A stretch of DNA of 13,984 nucleotides from Bacteroidaceae bacterium (GTDB taxonomy: Bacteria > Bacteroidota > Bacteroidia > Bacteroidales > Bacteroidaceae). Below, in pieces: positions 1 to 6,376 of this stretch; positions within the stretch are counted from its first letter, which is position 1; each line of letters starts with the position of its first letter. Below the pieces are notes generated by a model. It worked only from the letters and a program-made list of their open reading frames with translations. It had not been told where the DNA came from and did no database searches. Where the stretch lies: positions 1-13,984 of the forward strand of contig JAEDNQ010000047.1 of assembly GCA_016302435.1 (NCBI GenBank). The letters are read 5' to 3'. Made by a program: the position numbers and the translations under genes.

Positions 1-46
1 GATAAGTAGCGAAAGATGAGTTACTGAGCGTGCCTGCTCAACCGCT

Positions 47-116
47 ATCGTGCATCATCGTGCAGTATCGTGCATTATCGCGCAAAATCGCTCACTACTT
101 CCGAAAATCGGCAAAA
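47..116. repeat. Phased 10-bp repeat array
   Basis: The tetramer ATCG recurs at exact 10-bp steps at 47, 57, 67, 77 and 87. It is replaced by ACTT at 97 and returns at 107. The first three units share ATCGTGCA, the fourth is ATCGCGCA, and later units decay towards ATCGgcAAAA. A 10-bp period puts every copy on nearly the same face of the helix. The array ends about 16 bp before the -33 element of the promoter at 132-163, so an activator or repressor binding array is plausible. A decaying microsatellite is the alternative. Confidence 0.7.
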
Positions 117-131
117 ATAATTGGCTCGTTT

Positions 132-163
132 TTTGGAAGGTACAGAGAAATGTTATATCTTTG
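132..163 (+). promoter_or_regulatory. Bacteroidota-type promoter (-33/-7)
   Basis: TTTG at 132-135 is followed after a 20-bp spacer by TATCTTTG at 156-163, matching the Bacteroidota primary-sigma consensus TTTG / TAnnTTTG. Transcription would begin near 170. No long gene follows until 662, so the promoter may drive a long leader or a non-coding RNA, or may be the remnant of a lost gene. Confidence 0.65.
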
Positions 164-176
164 CATCAGATTTCAG

Positions 177-232
177 AAGGAGATGCCATGGCGATGGCTA
201 CGCCTGTACGCCCTGACTGTTCGTGCAAGTGA
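177..232 (+). CDS. Possible 14-residue leader peptide with strong Shine-Dalgarno site
   Basis: AAGGAG at 177-182 lies 5 bp before ATG at 188, and the reading frame closes with TGA at 230-232. The predicted peptide is MAMATPVRPDCSCK. Such a strong Shine-Dalgarno sequence is unusual in this phylum, and here it sits just downstream of a good promoter. No amino-acid run typical of a biosynthetic attenuator is present, although two Cys and two Pro occur near the end. The frame could equally be the 5' stump of a broken gene or chance. Listed as a weak candidate. Confidence 0.25.
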
Positions 233-291
233 GAGCAGAGCATCAAGCTTGCCTTGAATGCTATGCCGAGCGCAGCCGAACTTGTCGGAAC
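219..291. repeat. Nested inverted-repeat element
   Basis: The outer arms are GTTC (219-222) with GAAC (288-291), and CAAG (226-229) with CTTG (281-284). Inside is a hairpin in which AGCATCAAG (239-247) pairs with CTTG-A-ATGCT (253-262), with one bulged A and a 5-base loop. The right side carries the GC-rich block GCCGAGCGCAGCCGAA. Its look resembles dispersed intergenic hairpin repeats of Bacteroidales chromosomes, but only one copy is in this window. Confidence 0.4.
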
Positions 292-382
292 GAAAAGGGC
301 AACCTGTTCACCTTGGGTTTCTTGTGCGCCCTCTCAGGACCCACACGAAAAAACTGGAGTACCGACCCCCAGAGCACCTCTG

Positions 383-419
383 TCCACCTTTTCTGACGGT
401 AGCTCCCAAAAAGGATGGA
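383..419. repeat. Ten-base-pair hairpin
   Basis: TCCACCTTTT at 383-392 pairs with AAAAGG-A-TGGA at 409-419, leaving a single bulged A and a 16-base loop (393-408). This is the best stem in the first 600 bases. It lacks a U-run on its 3' side, so it is not a standard terminator. Confidence 0.45.
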
Positions 420-582
420 AACCTGCGAAGGGACAAAGACAAAGAGTTTTAAAAGGCTCTCATTGCCACATGGAGACGGCAAAGATAATGCAAATAATCA
501 AAAAGAAGCATTTATTGATACAAAAAATATTAAAAAAAGCATTTTTCTTTGTGCTCATGCAGACAATCAGCAAAATAACAAC

Positions 583-590
583 TAACTTTG
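583..590 (+). promoter_or_regulatory. -7 promoter box upstream of the FKBP genes
   Basis: TAACTTTG matches TAnnTTTG exactly. No convincing -33 TTTG lies 19-21 bp upstream; the nearest TTTG, at 548-551, is too far. Transcription would start near 597, giving a leader of about 65 bases before the ATG at 662. The sequence from 481 to 560 is markedly AT-rich, which may compensate for a weak -33 element. Confidence 0.5.
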
Positions 591-661
591 CAAAAATATG
601 CGGTCACGGCGACTGCATGTTCCTCATGCGTACAATATTAATAATAACATAACAAACCACA

Positions 662-1522
662 ATGAAAAAAATTCTCACTATGGCAGCAGCAGTAGCTGTG
701 ACAGCCATGACAATGATCTCATGCGACGGCGCAGGCAGCGCCCAGAAGACAGATGTTGACTCACTCGCTTACGACCTCGGCGTAGCCCAGTCAGAAGGAC
801 TCAAGCAGTACATGACCATGCAGCTTGGAGTAGACTCAGCCTACATCGACCAGTTTATCAAGGGTATGAAGGAAGGTGCTCTCAACGAGGCAGACCCAAA
901 GAAGGACGCTTACATGAAGGGTCTCGAAGTGGGCAAGCAAGTGCAGCAGATGAGCAAGGGCCTCTGCCAGCAGGTATACCCCAACGACTCCACTAAGAGC
1001 ATCAGCCCAAGCCACCTTCTCGACGGTCTCGTAGCAGGCCTCAAGGGCCAGGCAGGCATCACATCTGAAGAAGCCTACAAGCGCTTCGAGGAGCGAATGG
1101 AGCCAATTCAGGAAGCATACATGCTTGAAAAGTATGGCGACAACAAGGCAGCGGGAGAGAAGTACCTCGCTGAGAACAAGAAGAAGGATGGTGTGACAAC
1201 AACAGCCAGCGGCCTCCAGTACAAGGTGCTTGTGGCAGGCGACGGAGCTCTTCCAACCGACACTACCACACTCAAGGTCAACTATGAGGGCAAGCTCATC
1301 GACGGCACTGTCTTCGATTCAAGCTACCAGCGCAACCAGCCTCTGACCGTCAACATGGGACACCCAACAGTCATCGAAGGATGGATAGAGGTGCTCAAGC
1401 TCATGCCAGCCGGCTCAAAGTGGGAAGTGACAATACCACAGGAACTCGCTTATGGCACACGCGATCAGGGTGTCATCAAGCCATTCTCTACTCTCATCTT
1501 CACTATCGAAGTGCTCAAGTAA
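662..1522 (+). CDS. FKBP-type peptidyl-prolyl cis-trans isomerase, lipoprotein
   Basis: Predicted periplasm-facing prolyl isomerase/chaperone of the FkpA/Mip type, 286 residues. The N-terminus is a lipoprotein signal with lipobox MISC, so Cys21 would be lipidated. The residues after it (DGAGSAQ) lack the acidic surface-export motif described in Bacteroidota, which suggests a periplasm-facing anchor. Residues 33-170 are the helical FKBP N-terminal dimerisation region, and 177-286 the FKBP fold. Aromatic pocket residues match FKBP12: Tyr208, Phe218-Asp219, Val237-Ile238, Trp241, Tyr264 and Phe280, so catalysis looks intact. The adjacent gene is a paralogue 58 bp downstream, probably on the same transcript. 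DS/DT sequons of the Bacteroides O-glycosylation type occur at 33-35, 58-60, 109-111 and 200-202. The start is the first ATG and is followed directly by the signal; there is no Shine-Dalgarno, as is usual here. Confidence 0.92.
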   Translation: MKKILTMAAAVAVTAMTMISCDGAGSAQKTDVDSLAYDLGVAQSEGLKQYMTMQLGVDSAYIDQFIKGMKEGALNEADPKKDAYMKGLEVGKQVQQMSKGLCQQVYPNDSTKSISPSHLLDGLVAGLKGQAGITSEEAYKRFEERMEPIQEAYMLEKYGDNKAAGEKYLAENKKKDGVTTTASGLQYKVLVAGDGALPTDTTTLKVNYEGKLIDGTVFDSSYQRNQPLTVNMGHPTVIEGWIEVLKLMPAGSKWEVTIPQELAYGTRDQGVIKPFSTLIFTIEVLK

Positions 1523-1580
1523 GCCAACGCTACAGAATAGTGCACACGATAGCTGACAAGGTATTATTCTATTCAGAATC

Positions 1581-2666
1581 ATGAAGAAAACATTCACAAT
1601 GACAATAGCAGCGTTTGCCATGGCAAGCGCTGCTTTCGCACAGGCTGACTTCAAACCAGCCGACGGTGCTCGCACTGTAGCCGCCGAGAACGTAGTAGAC
1701 TCTGTCAAGATGGCCAAAGAGGCTGCCAAACTTGAGAAAGCTGCCGCAAAGGCAAAGAAAGCAGAGGCAGCAGCCCAACTCAAAGCCTTCAAGGCAAAGC
1801 AGAAAGCAGACCTCGCCGCCTTCGTAGAGGCACAGAAGAAGGGCACACCAGCCACTTTAGAGGTAGAGCCACCGACCCTCGCCAACGCAGGTGACTCCCT
1901 TGGCTTCCTCTTCGGCATCTCCCAGTCCAACGGACTCGAACAGTATGCCAAGGCGCAGCTCGGCGTCGATGCCGACCAGCTGTCAAAGTTTGCCGAGGGC
2001 ATCATGCAGTCAGCTGGAGCCGACCCCGAGGACAAGGATGCCAACGCATTCTCCCAGGGACTGCAGATAGGCAACCGCGTAACTCAGATGACTAAGCAGT
2101 TCTCTGGCGACTACTACTCAGCCGACCCCGACAAGTCCATCAGCCCCGTCATCGTGGCAAAGGGACTCGTCATGGGACTTCTGCGCCAGGGCGACATCAC
2201 CCCCGACAGCGCCATGTCAGTAGTGCAGACAGCCATGCCTGCACGCCAGGCAGCCAACAATGAGAAGCTCTACGGAGCCAACCGTGAGGCAGGAGAGAAG
2301 TTCCTCGCCGAAAACAAGACCAAGGAGGGCGTGGTGACACTCCCCAGCGGACTACAGTACAAGGTCATCACCATGGGCGAAGGCGACAAGCCTGCAGCCA
2401 CCGACAAGGTCAACGTCGACTATGAAGGCCGACTCATCGATGGCACCGTCTTCGACTCAAGCTACAAGCGCGGCAAGGCCACATCCTTCAATCTCAACCA
2501 GGTCATAGCCGGATGGACAGAAGTCATGCAGCTCATGCCAGTAGGCTCAAAGTGGGAAGTATACATCCCCTATGACCTCGCTTACGGCGACCGCCAGACA
2601 GGCAAGGAAATCAAGCCCTACTCAACCCTCATCTTCACTATTGAGCTCCACGCCATAGAGAAGTAA
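1581..2666 (+). CDS. FKBP-type peptidyl-prolyl cis-trans isomerase with Lys/Ala-rich helix
   Basis: Second prolyl isomerase, 361 residues, paralogous to the gene just upstream. It has an ordinary Sec signal with a likely cut after AFA (residue 20), so it should be soluble in the periplasm rather than lipid-anchored. Residues 40-88 form a strongly predicted Lys/Ala/Glu-rich helix, probably a coiled coil, that the first copy lacks. Residues 104-245 are the FKBP N-terminal helical region and 250-361 the catalytic FKBP fold. Pocket residues are conserved: Tyr281, Phe291-Asp292, Val308-Ile309, Trp312, Tyr335, Phe352. Both copies share blocks such as LIDGTVFDSSY, GSKWEV and STLIFTIE, and a 17-base identical DNA stretch encoding GSKWEV. 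O-glycosylation-type sequons lie at 40-42, 105-107 and 209-211. Probably co-transcribed with the first copy, as no promoter is visible in the gap. Confidence 0.92.
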   Translation: MKKTFTMTIAAFAMASAAFAQADFKPADGARTVAAENVVDSVKMAKEAAKLEKAAAKAKKAEAAAQLKAFKAKQKADLAAFVEAQKKGTPATLEVEPPTLANAGDSLGFLFGISQSNGLEQYAKAQLGVDADQLSKFAEGIMQSAGADPEDKDANAFSQGLQIGNRVTQMTKQFSGDYYSADPDKSISPVIVAKGLVMGLLRQGDITPDSAMSVVQTAMPARQAANNEKLYGANREAGEKFLAENKTKEGVVTLPSGLQYKVITMGEGDKPAATDKVNVDYEGRLIDGTVFDSSYKRGKATSFNLNQVIAGWTEVMQLMPVGSKWEVYIPYDLAYGDRQTGKEIKPYSTLIFTIELHAIEK

Positions 2667-2785
2667 TCCCAGCCACGCCCCCACAGAGATAAAAACGCTC
2701 CCTTCCCACACACTCATCCGGAACTCGCATACTCTTTCGGGGCATACACTAACCATTCGAAACAGCAACACGCTCATTCAGACAA

Positions 2786-5700
2786 ATGAAACAATACAAA
2801 CTCATCAACAATGCGACAGGATGGCTCATGTTCGCCATAGCGGCATACACCTACTGCTCGACCATAGAACCCACGGCAAGCTTCTGGGACTGCCCTGAGT
2901 TCATCACCACCGCATCCAAGCTGGAGGTGGGACACCCGCCAGGCGCACCCTTCTTCATGCTCTTCGGCAACTTCTTCTCCCACTTTGCCTCAGATGCCTC
3001 ACAGATAGCCAAGATGATCAACATCATGAATGCGCTGCTCAGCGCAGGATGTATCCTCTTCCTCTTCTGGAGCATCACACACTTGGCAAAGAACCTCTTC
3101 GTCAGCGGCAAAGAAGCCCCCACAGCAGGACAGACACTCGCCATCATAGGCAGCGGCATAGCTGGCGCACTCATCTACACCTGGTCAGACACCTTCTGGT
3201 TCTCAGCCGTCGAGGGTGAGGTATACGCCTTCTCCAGCTTCTTCACCGCCCTCGTCTTCTGGCTCATCCTCAAGTGGGAAGACAATGCCGACACACCCCA
3301 CTCCGACAAGTGGCTCGTCTTCATAGCCTACCTCGTGGGACTCTCCATCGGAGTCCACCTGCTCAACCTGCTCTGCATCCCCGCCATCGTCCTCGTTTAC
3401 TACTACAAGCGATGCGCCAACCCCACAGGCAAGGGCTCCATGCTCGTGCTCGGAGTCTCAGTCATCATTGTGGCAGCAGTGCTCTATGGCATAGTGCCAG
3501 GCATCGTCAAGGTAGGAGGATGGTTTGAGCTCCTCTTCGTCAACGAGCTGGGCTGCTCCTACAACACAGGCCTGTACATCTACCTCACCCTCCTTGCCGC
3601 CTCCCTCATCTGGGCACTCTACGAGACAGTCAGCATGAGACACCGCAAGCGCATGTACATATCCTTCATCGTCTGCACAGCCGTCCTCGGCATCCCCTTC
3701 TATGGCCATGGAGCATCGTCTGTCATCGTGGGCATCATCGTCCTCGCCATCCTGGCAGCCCTCGTCTTCCTCAGGAAGGCAAGCCCACGCCTGCTAAACA
3801 CCGCCATCCTCTGCATGACCATGATGGTAGTCGGCTACAGCTCCTACGCCGTCATCGTCATCCGCTCCACAGCCAACCCGCCTATGGACCAGAACTCACC
3901 AGAGGACGTCTTCACCCTCGGCGAATATCTCGGACGCGAGCAGTATGGCGACCGCCCACTCCTCTACGGTCCCACCTTTGCCTCACAGGGCGTCATCAAG
4001 GATAATGGCGACGGCTACTACACCTACGATACAGAGAAGGGAGCACCCGTCTATCAGCGCAAGGACAAGAAAGACGAGAGCGAAGCCGACGAATACGTCA
4101 AGATAAGAGAGAAGTTCACCATCAAGTACCCAAGCGACCAGTGCATGCTCTTCCCGCGCATCTACAGCGAGGACCATGCCGCCCACTATGAGTCCTGGCT
4201 TGGCAATGTACACTACCACGACGTCAAGTACGACATCGCCGGACGCGACTCACGCATCGTGCAGATACCAAGCCAGCTCGACAACATCCGCTTCTTCCTC
4301 TCCTATCAGATGAACTTCATGTACTGGCGCTACTTCCTCTGGAACTTCGCCGGACGACAGAACGACATCCAGGGCAACGGCGAGCTCGAACACGGCAACT
4401 GGCTCTCAGGCATACCCCTCATCGACAACATCCGCCTCGGCGACCAGAGCAAGCTGCCCACCGAGCTCAAGGAAAACAAGGGACACAACGTCTTCTACTG
4501 CCTGCCCCTCCTCCTTGGTCTGCTTGGCTTCTTCTGGCAAGCCTTCCGCAGCAAGAAGGGCATACAGCAGTTCTGGGTAGTCTTCTTCCTCTTCTTCATG
4601 ACAGGCTTGGCCATCGTCATCTACCTCAACCAGACACCCGTGCAACCACGTGAGCGCGACTATGCCTACGCAGGCAGCTTCTACGCCTTCGCCATCTGGT
4701 GCGGACTCGGCATAGCAGCCATCTACGACCTCCTCTCCAACGCGCTCAGCACCAAGCTCAACGCTCGCACAGCAGCCCTCGTCGCCGGAGTGGCAGGACT
4801 CATACCAGCCGTAGCAGTGCCACTGCAGATGGTCAGCCAGACATGGGACGACCACGACCGCAGCAACCGCTACGTGTGCCGCGACTTCGGACTCAACTAC
4901 TTGGAGACAGTGCCACACGACGGCATCATCTTCACCAACGGAGACAACGACACCTTCCCCCTTTGGTACAACGAAGACACCGAGGGCAAGCGCACCGACG
5001 TGCGCGTCTGCAACCTCTCCTACCTCCAGACAGACTGGTACATCGACCAGATGAAGCGACCAGCCTTCTCAGGCGAAGGACAGTCAAGCCCCCTCCCCAT
5101 CTCGTGGAAGCGATACCAGTATACGGCAGGCAAGAACGAGATGATAGACGTCAACCCCGAACTCGGACAGGGCATACACCTCAGCGATGTCATCGACGGC
5201 GTCTATGAGAAAGACTCCCTCCTGGCCGAACGCTTCTGGGGCAAAGACCCCTATGAGCTCACCAACGCCATCGACAAGTTCGTCCTCCAAAACTACGAAG
5301 GACTCTCCGACGAGGAGCTCGAGCTCGTCAAGGACCTCCCCGTGGCCCTGCCCAACGATGTGCTCCACGTCACCGTCGACAAAGAAGCCGTGCGCCGCTC
5401 AGGCATGATGATAGTAGGCGACAGCATACCCGACCAGATGGAGATAGACCTCAGCAATCAGGGACGCCTCAGCAAGAGCTTCGTCATGATGCTCGAGATG
5501 ATAGGACGTGCCAACTTCTCACGTCCCATCTACATGTCCACCACCGTCGGCTCAAGCAACTACGGCAGCCTCTACAAACACTTCATCCAGGAAGGCATAG
5601 CTTGGCGCATCTCACCGTTCAACATCGAATCAAACTATCCGCTCAGCACCGTCTGCGACACCGAGAAGATGTATGACAACATGATGAACAAGTACTCATA

Positions 5701-6217
5701 CGGCAACCTCAAGCACCCCGGCCTCTACATCGACGAGACAACCATGCGCATGTGCTACACACACCGACGCTGGTTTGCCAACCTCATCACCAACCTCGTA
5801 AAGGAAGGCAAGATGGACAAGGCTCTCAAAGCCCTCGACAAGTGCGAGACCGAGATACCAGCCTACAACGTGCCCCACAGCTCCGGCAGCTCGTCCGTCG
5901 ACATAGCAGAGGCCTACATCGCCTGCGGCAAACCCGAGAAGGCTGAGCCCATACTCGACTACATAGCCAAGACAGAGCGCGAGTACCTCACCTACTACCT
6001 CACACTGAGCAATTCCTACTTTGCAGGCGCTCAGCGCTACTGCCGCGACAGCCTCTACGGCTTTGCCTCCGTCCAGGCCACATACGGCAAGTTGGCAGAC
6101 AGCGACTTCCCCAACAAGAAGAAGTACGCTGCCAAGGCCCAGCAGCTCGAAAAGGAACTGCAGTCACTCTACAGTGCCGTCATGTCCAAGTGCGACAACG
6201 CCGGCATAGAAATGTAA
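2786..6217 (+). CDS. DUF2723 (GT117/TMEM260-like) multi-pass membrane glycosyltransferase, putative
   Basis: A 1143-residue protein of the DUF2723 family, grouped with GT-C-fold glycosyltransferases (GT117) and with human TMEM260, a protein O-mannosyltransferase. Residues 1 to about 690 carry many hydrophobic helices, the first at about 12-28. The first outer loop holds W34-D-C-P-E38 and E47-V-G-H-P-P-G-A-P, acidic residues placed where GT-C enzymes keep their catalytic Asp/Glu. A long loop spans about 358-505. PRERDYAY at 621-628 precedes the last helices. Residues 690-1143 look soluble and periplasmic, with NGDND at 718-722 and a helical, TPR-like stretch near 1010-1110. The natural sugar donor and acceptor are unknown for bacterial members; glycosylation of envelope proteins is inferred. 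It follows the two FKBP genes after 119 bp with no clear promoter or terminator between, so it may share their transcript. A terminator follows immediately. Codons are strongly C-ending. Confidence 0.88.
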   Translation: MKQYKLINNATGWLMFAIAAYTYCSTIEPTASFWDCPEFITTASKLEVGHPPGAPFFMLFGNFFSHFASDASQIAKMINIMNALLSAGCILFLFWSITHLAKNLFVSGKEAPTAGQTLAIIGSGIAGALIYTWSDTFWFSAVEGEVYAFSSFFTALVFWLILKWEDNADTPHSDKWLVFIAYLVGLSIGVHLLNLLCIPAIVLVYYYKRCANPTGKGSMLVLGVSVIIVAAVLYGIVPGIVKVGGWFELLFVNELGCSYNTGLYIYLTLLAASLIWALYETVSMRHRKRMYISFIVCTAVLGIPFYGHGASSVIVGIIVLAILAALVFLRKASPRLLNTAILCMTMMVVGYSSYAVIVIRSTANPPMDQNSPEDVFTLGEYLGREQYGDRPLLYGPTFASQGVIKDNGDGYYTYDTEKGAPVYQRKDKKDESEADEYVKIREKFTIKYPSDQCMLFPRIYSEDHAAHYESWLGNVHYHDVKYDIAGRDSRIVQIPSQLDNIRFFLSYQMNFMYWRYFLWNFAGRQNDIQGNGELEHGNWLSGIPLIDNIRLGDQSKLPTELKENKGHNVFYCLPLLLGLLGFFWQAFRSKKGIQQFWVVFFLFFMTGLAIVIYLNQTPVQPRERDYAYAGSFYAFAIWCGLGIAAIYDLLSNALSTKLNARTAALVAGVAGLIPAVAVPLQMVSQTWDDHDRSNRYVCRDFGLNYLETVPHDGIIFTNGDNDTFPLWYNEDTEGKRTDVRVCNLSYLQTDWYIDQMKRPAFSGEGQSSPLPISWKRYQYTAGKNEMIDVNPELGQGIHLSDVIDGVYEKDSLLAERFWGKDPYELTNAIDKFVLQNYEGLSDEELELVKDLPVALPNDVLHVTVDKEAVRRSGMMIVGDSIPDQMEIDLSNQGRLSKSFVMMLEMIGRANFSRPIYMSTTVGSSNYGSLYKHFIQEGIAWRISPFNIESNYPLSTVCDTEKMYDNMMNKYSYGNLKHPGLYIDETTMRMCYTHRRWFANLITNLVKEGKMDKALKALDKCETEIPAYNVPHSSGSSSVDIAEAYIACGKPEKAEPILDYIAKTEREYLTYYLTLSNSYFAGAQRYCRDSLYGFASVQATYGKLADSDFPNKKKYAAKAQQLEKELQSLYSAVMSKCDNAGIEM

Positions 6218-6228
6218 AAAAAAACATA

Positions 6229-6277
6229 CCCCTCCTGCCCCACACTCCCCCCTCCCAGTGTGGGCAGAGGGGTTTTT
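6229..6277 (+). terminator. Intrinsic terminator after the DUF2723 gene
   Basis: CCCCTCCTGCCCCACACT (6229-6246) pairs with AGTGTGGGCAGAGGGG (6257-6272), with extra C residues bulged on the 5' arm and a 10-base loop. It is followed directly by TTTTT (6273-6277). An A-run (6216-6224) sits before the stem, so the structure could also act on the opposite strand. It separates the FKBP/DUF2723 block from the deacetylase block. Confidence 0.9.
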
Positions 6278-6280
6278 ATT

Positions 6281-6317
6281 CCTTTTATAAAAGGTGGGGG
6301 CTATTAATTTCCACCTT
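6281..6317. promoter_or_regulatory. Palindrome and overlapping inverted repeat upstream of the deacetylase
   Basis: CCTTTTATAAAAGG (6281-6294) is a perfect 14-bp palindrome. Its right end overlaps AAGGTGG (6291-6297), which pairs with CCACCTT (6311-6317) across 13 bases. The site lies between the terminator and the deacetylase start, where a promoter is expected, yet no TAnnTTTG box is visible. An operator, or an alternative stem pair in the leader RNA, is possible. Confidence 0.4.
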
Positions 6318-6376
6318 AAACAAAATCAAGGCACAACGGCCGGCCCCCATCCGCCGACCGCACTCAGAGAAATCCA

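Larger units (their letters stand above)
170..482 (+). ncRNA. Candidate structured non-coding RNA or long leader
   Basis: Downstream of the promoter at 132-163 there are consecutive inverted repeats. They are 219-291 (GTTC and CAAG pairing with CTTG and GAAC, enclosing a hairpin at 239-262), 314-343 (TGGGT/ACCCA), 354-372 (CTGG/CCAG), 383-419 (a 10-bp stem, TCCACCTTTT against AAAAGG-A-TGGA with one bulge), and 463-482 (TTGCC/GGCAA). No signature of tmRNA, RNase P RNA, SRP RNA or a familiar riboswitch was recognised, and no clear U-tract terminator closes the region. The 3' end is therefore uncertain. The pairing is visible; RNA function is inferred. Confidence 0.3.

Noticed and set aside
47..116. 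CRISPR array
   Set aside because: The unit is only 10 bp with no unique spacers and no cas genes nearby; it is a short tandem repeat.
170..482. tRNA, tmRNA, RNase P RNA or SRP RNA
   Set aside because: None of the conserved cores of these RNAs was found on either strand by reading; the structure remains unassigned.
254..652. 132-residue + strand frame and overlapping short frames in the 5' region
   Set aside because: No recognisable domain, erratic composition, and the frame crosses from the GC-rich hairpin region into a low-complexity AT-rich strip. It looks like chance reading of non-coding DNA.
1415..2074. 219-residue antisense frame over the FKBP genes
   Set aside because: It lies opposite well-supported FKBP coding sequence; Ala/Ser-rich content is what the complement of Lys/Ala-rich codons produces.
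2667..2785. Promoter for the DUF2723 gene
   Set aside because: TACTCTTTC near 2729 only loosely resembles TAnnTTTG and no -33 box is in place, so read-through from the FKBP genes is more likely.
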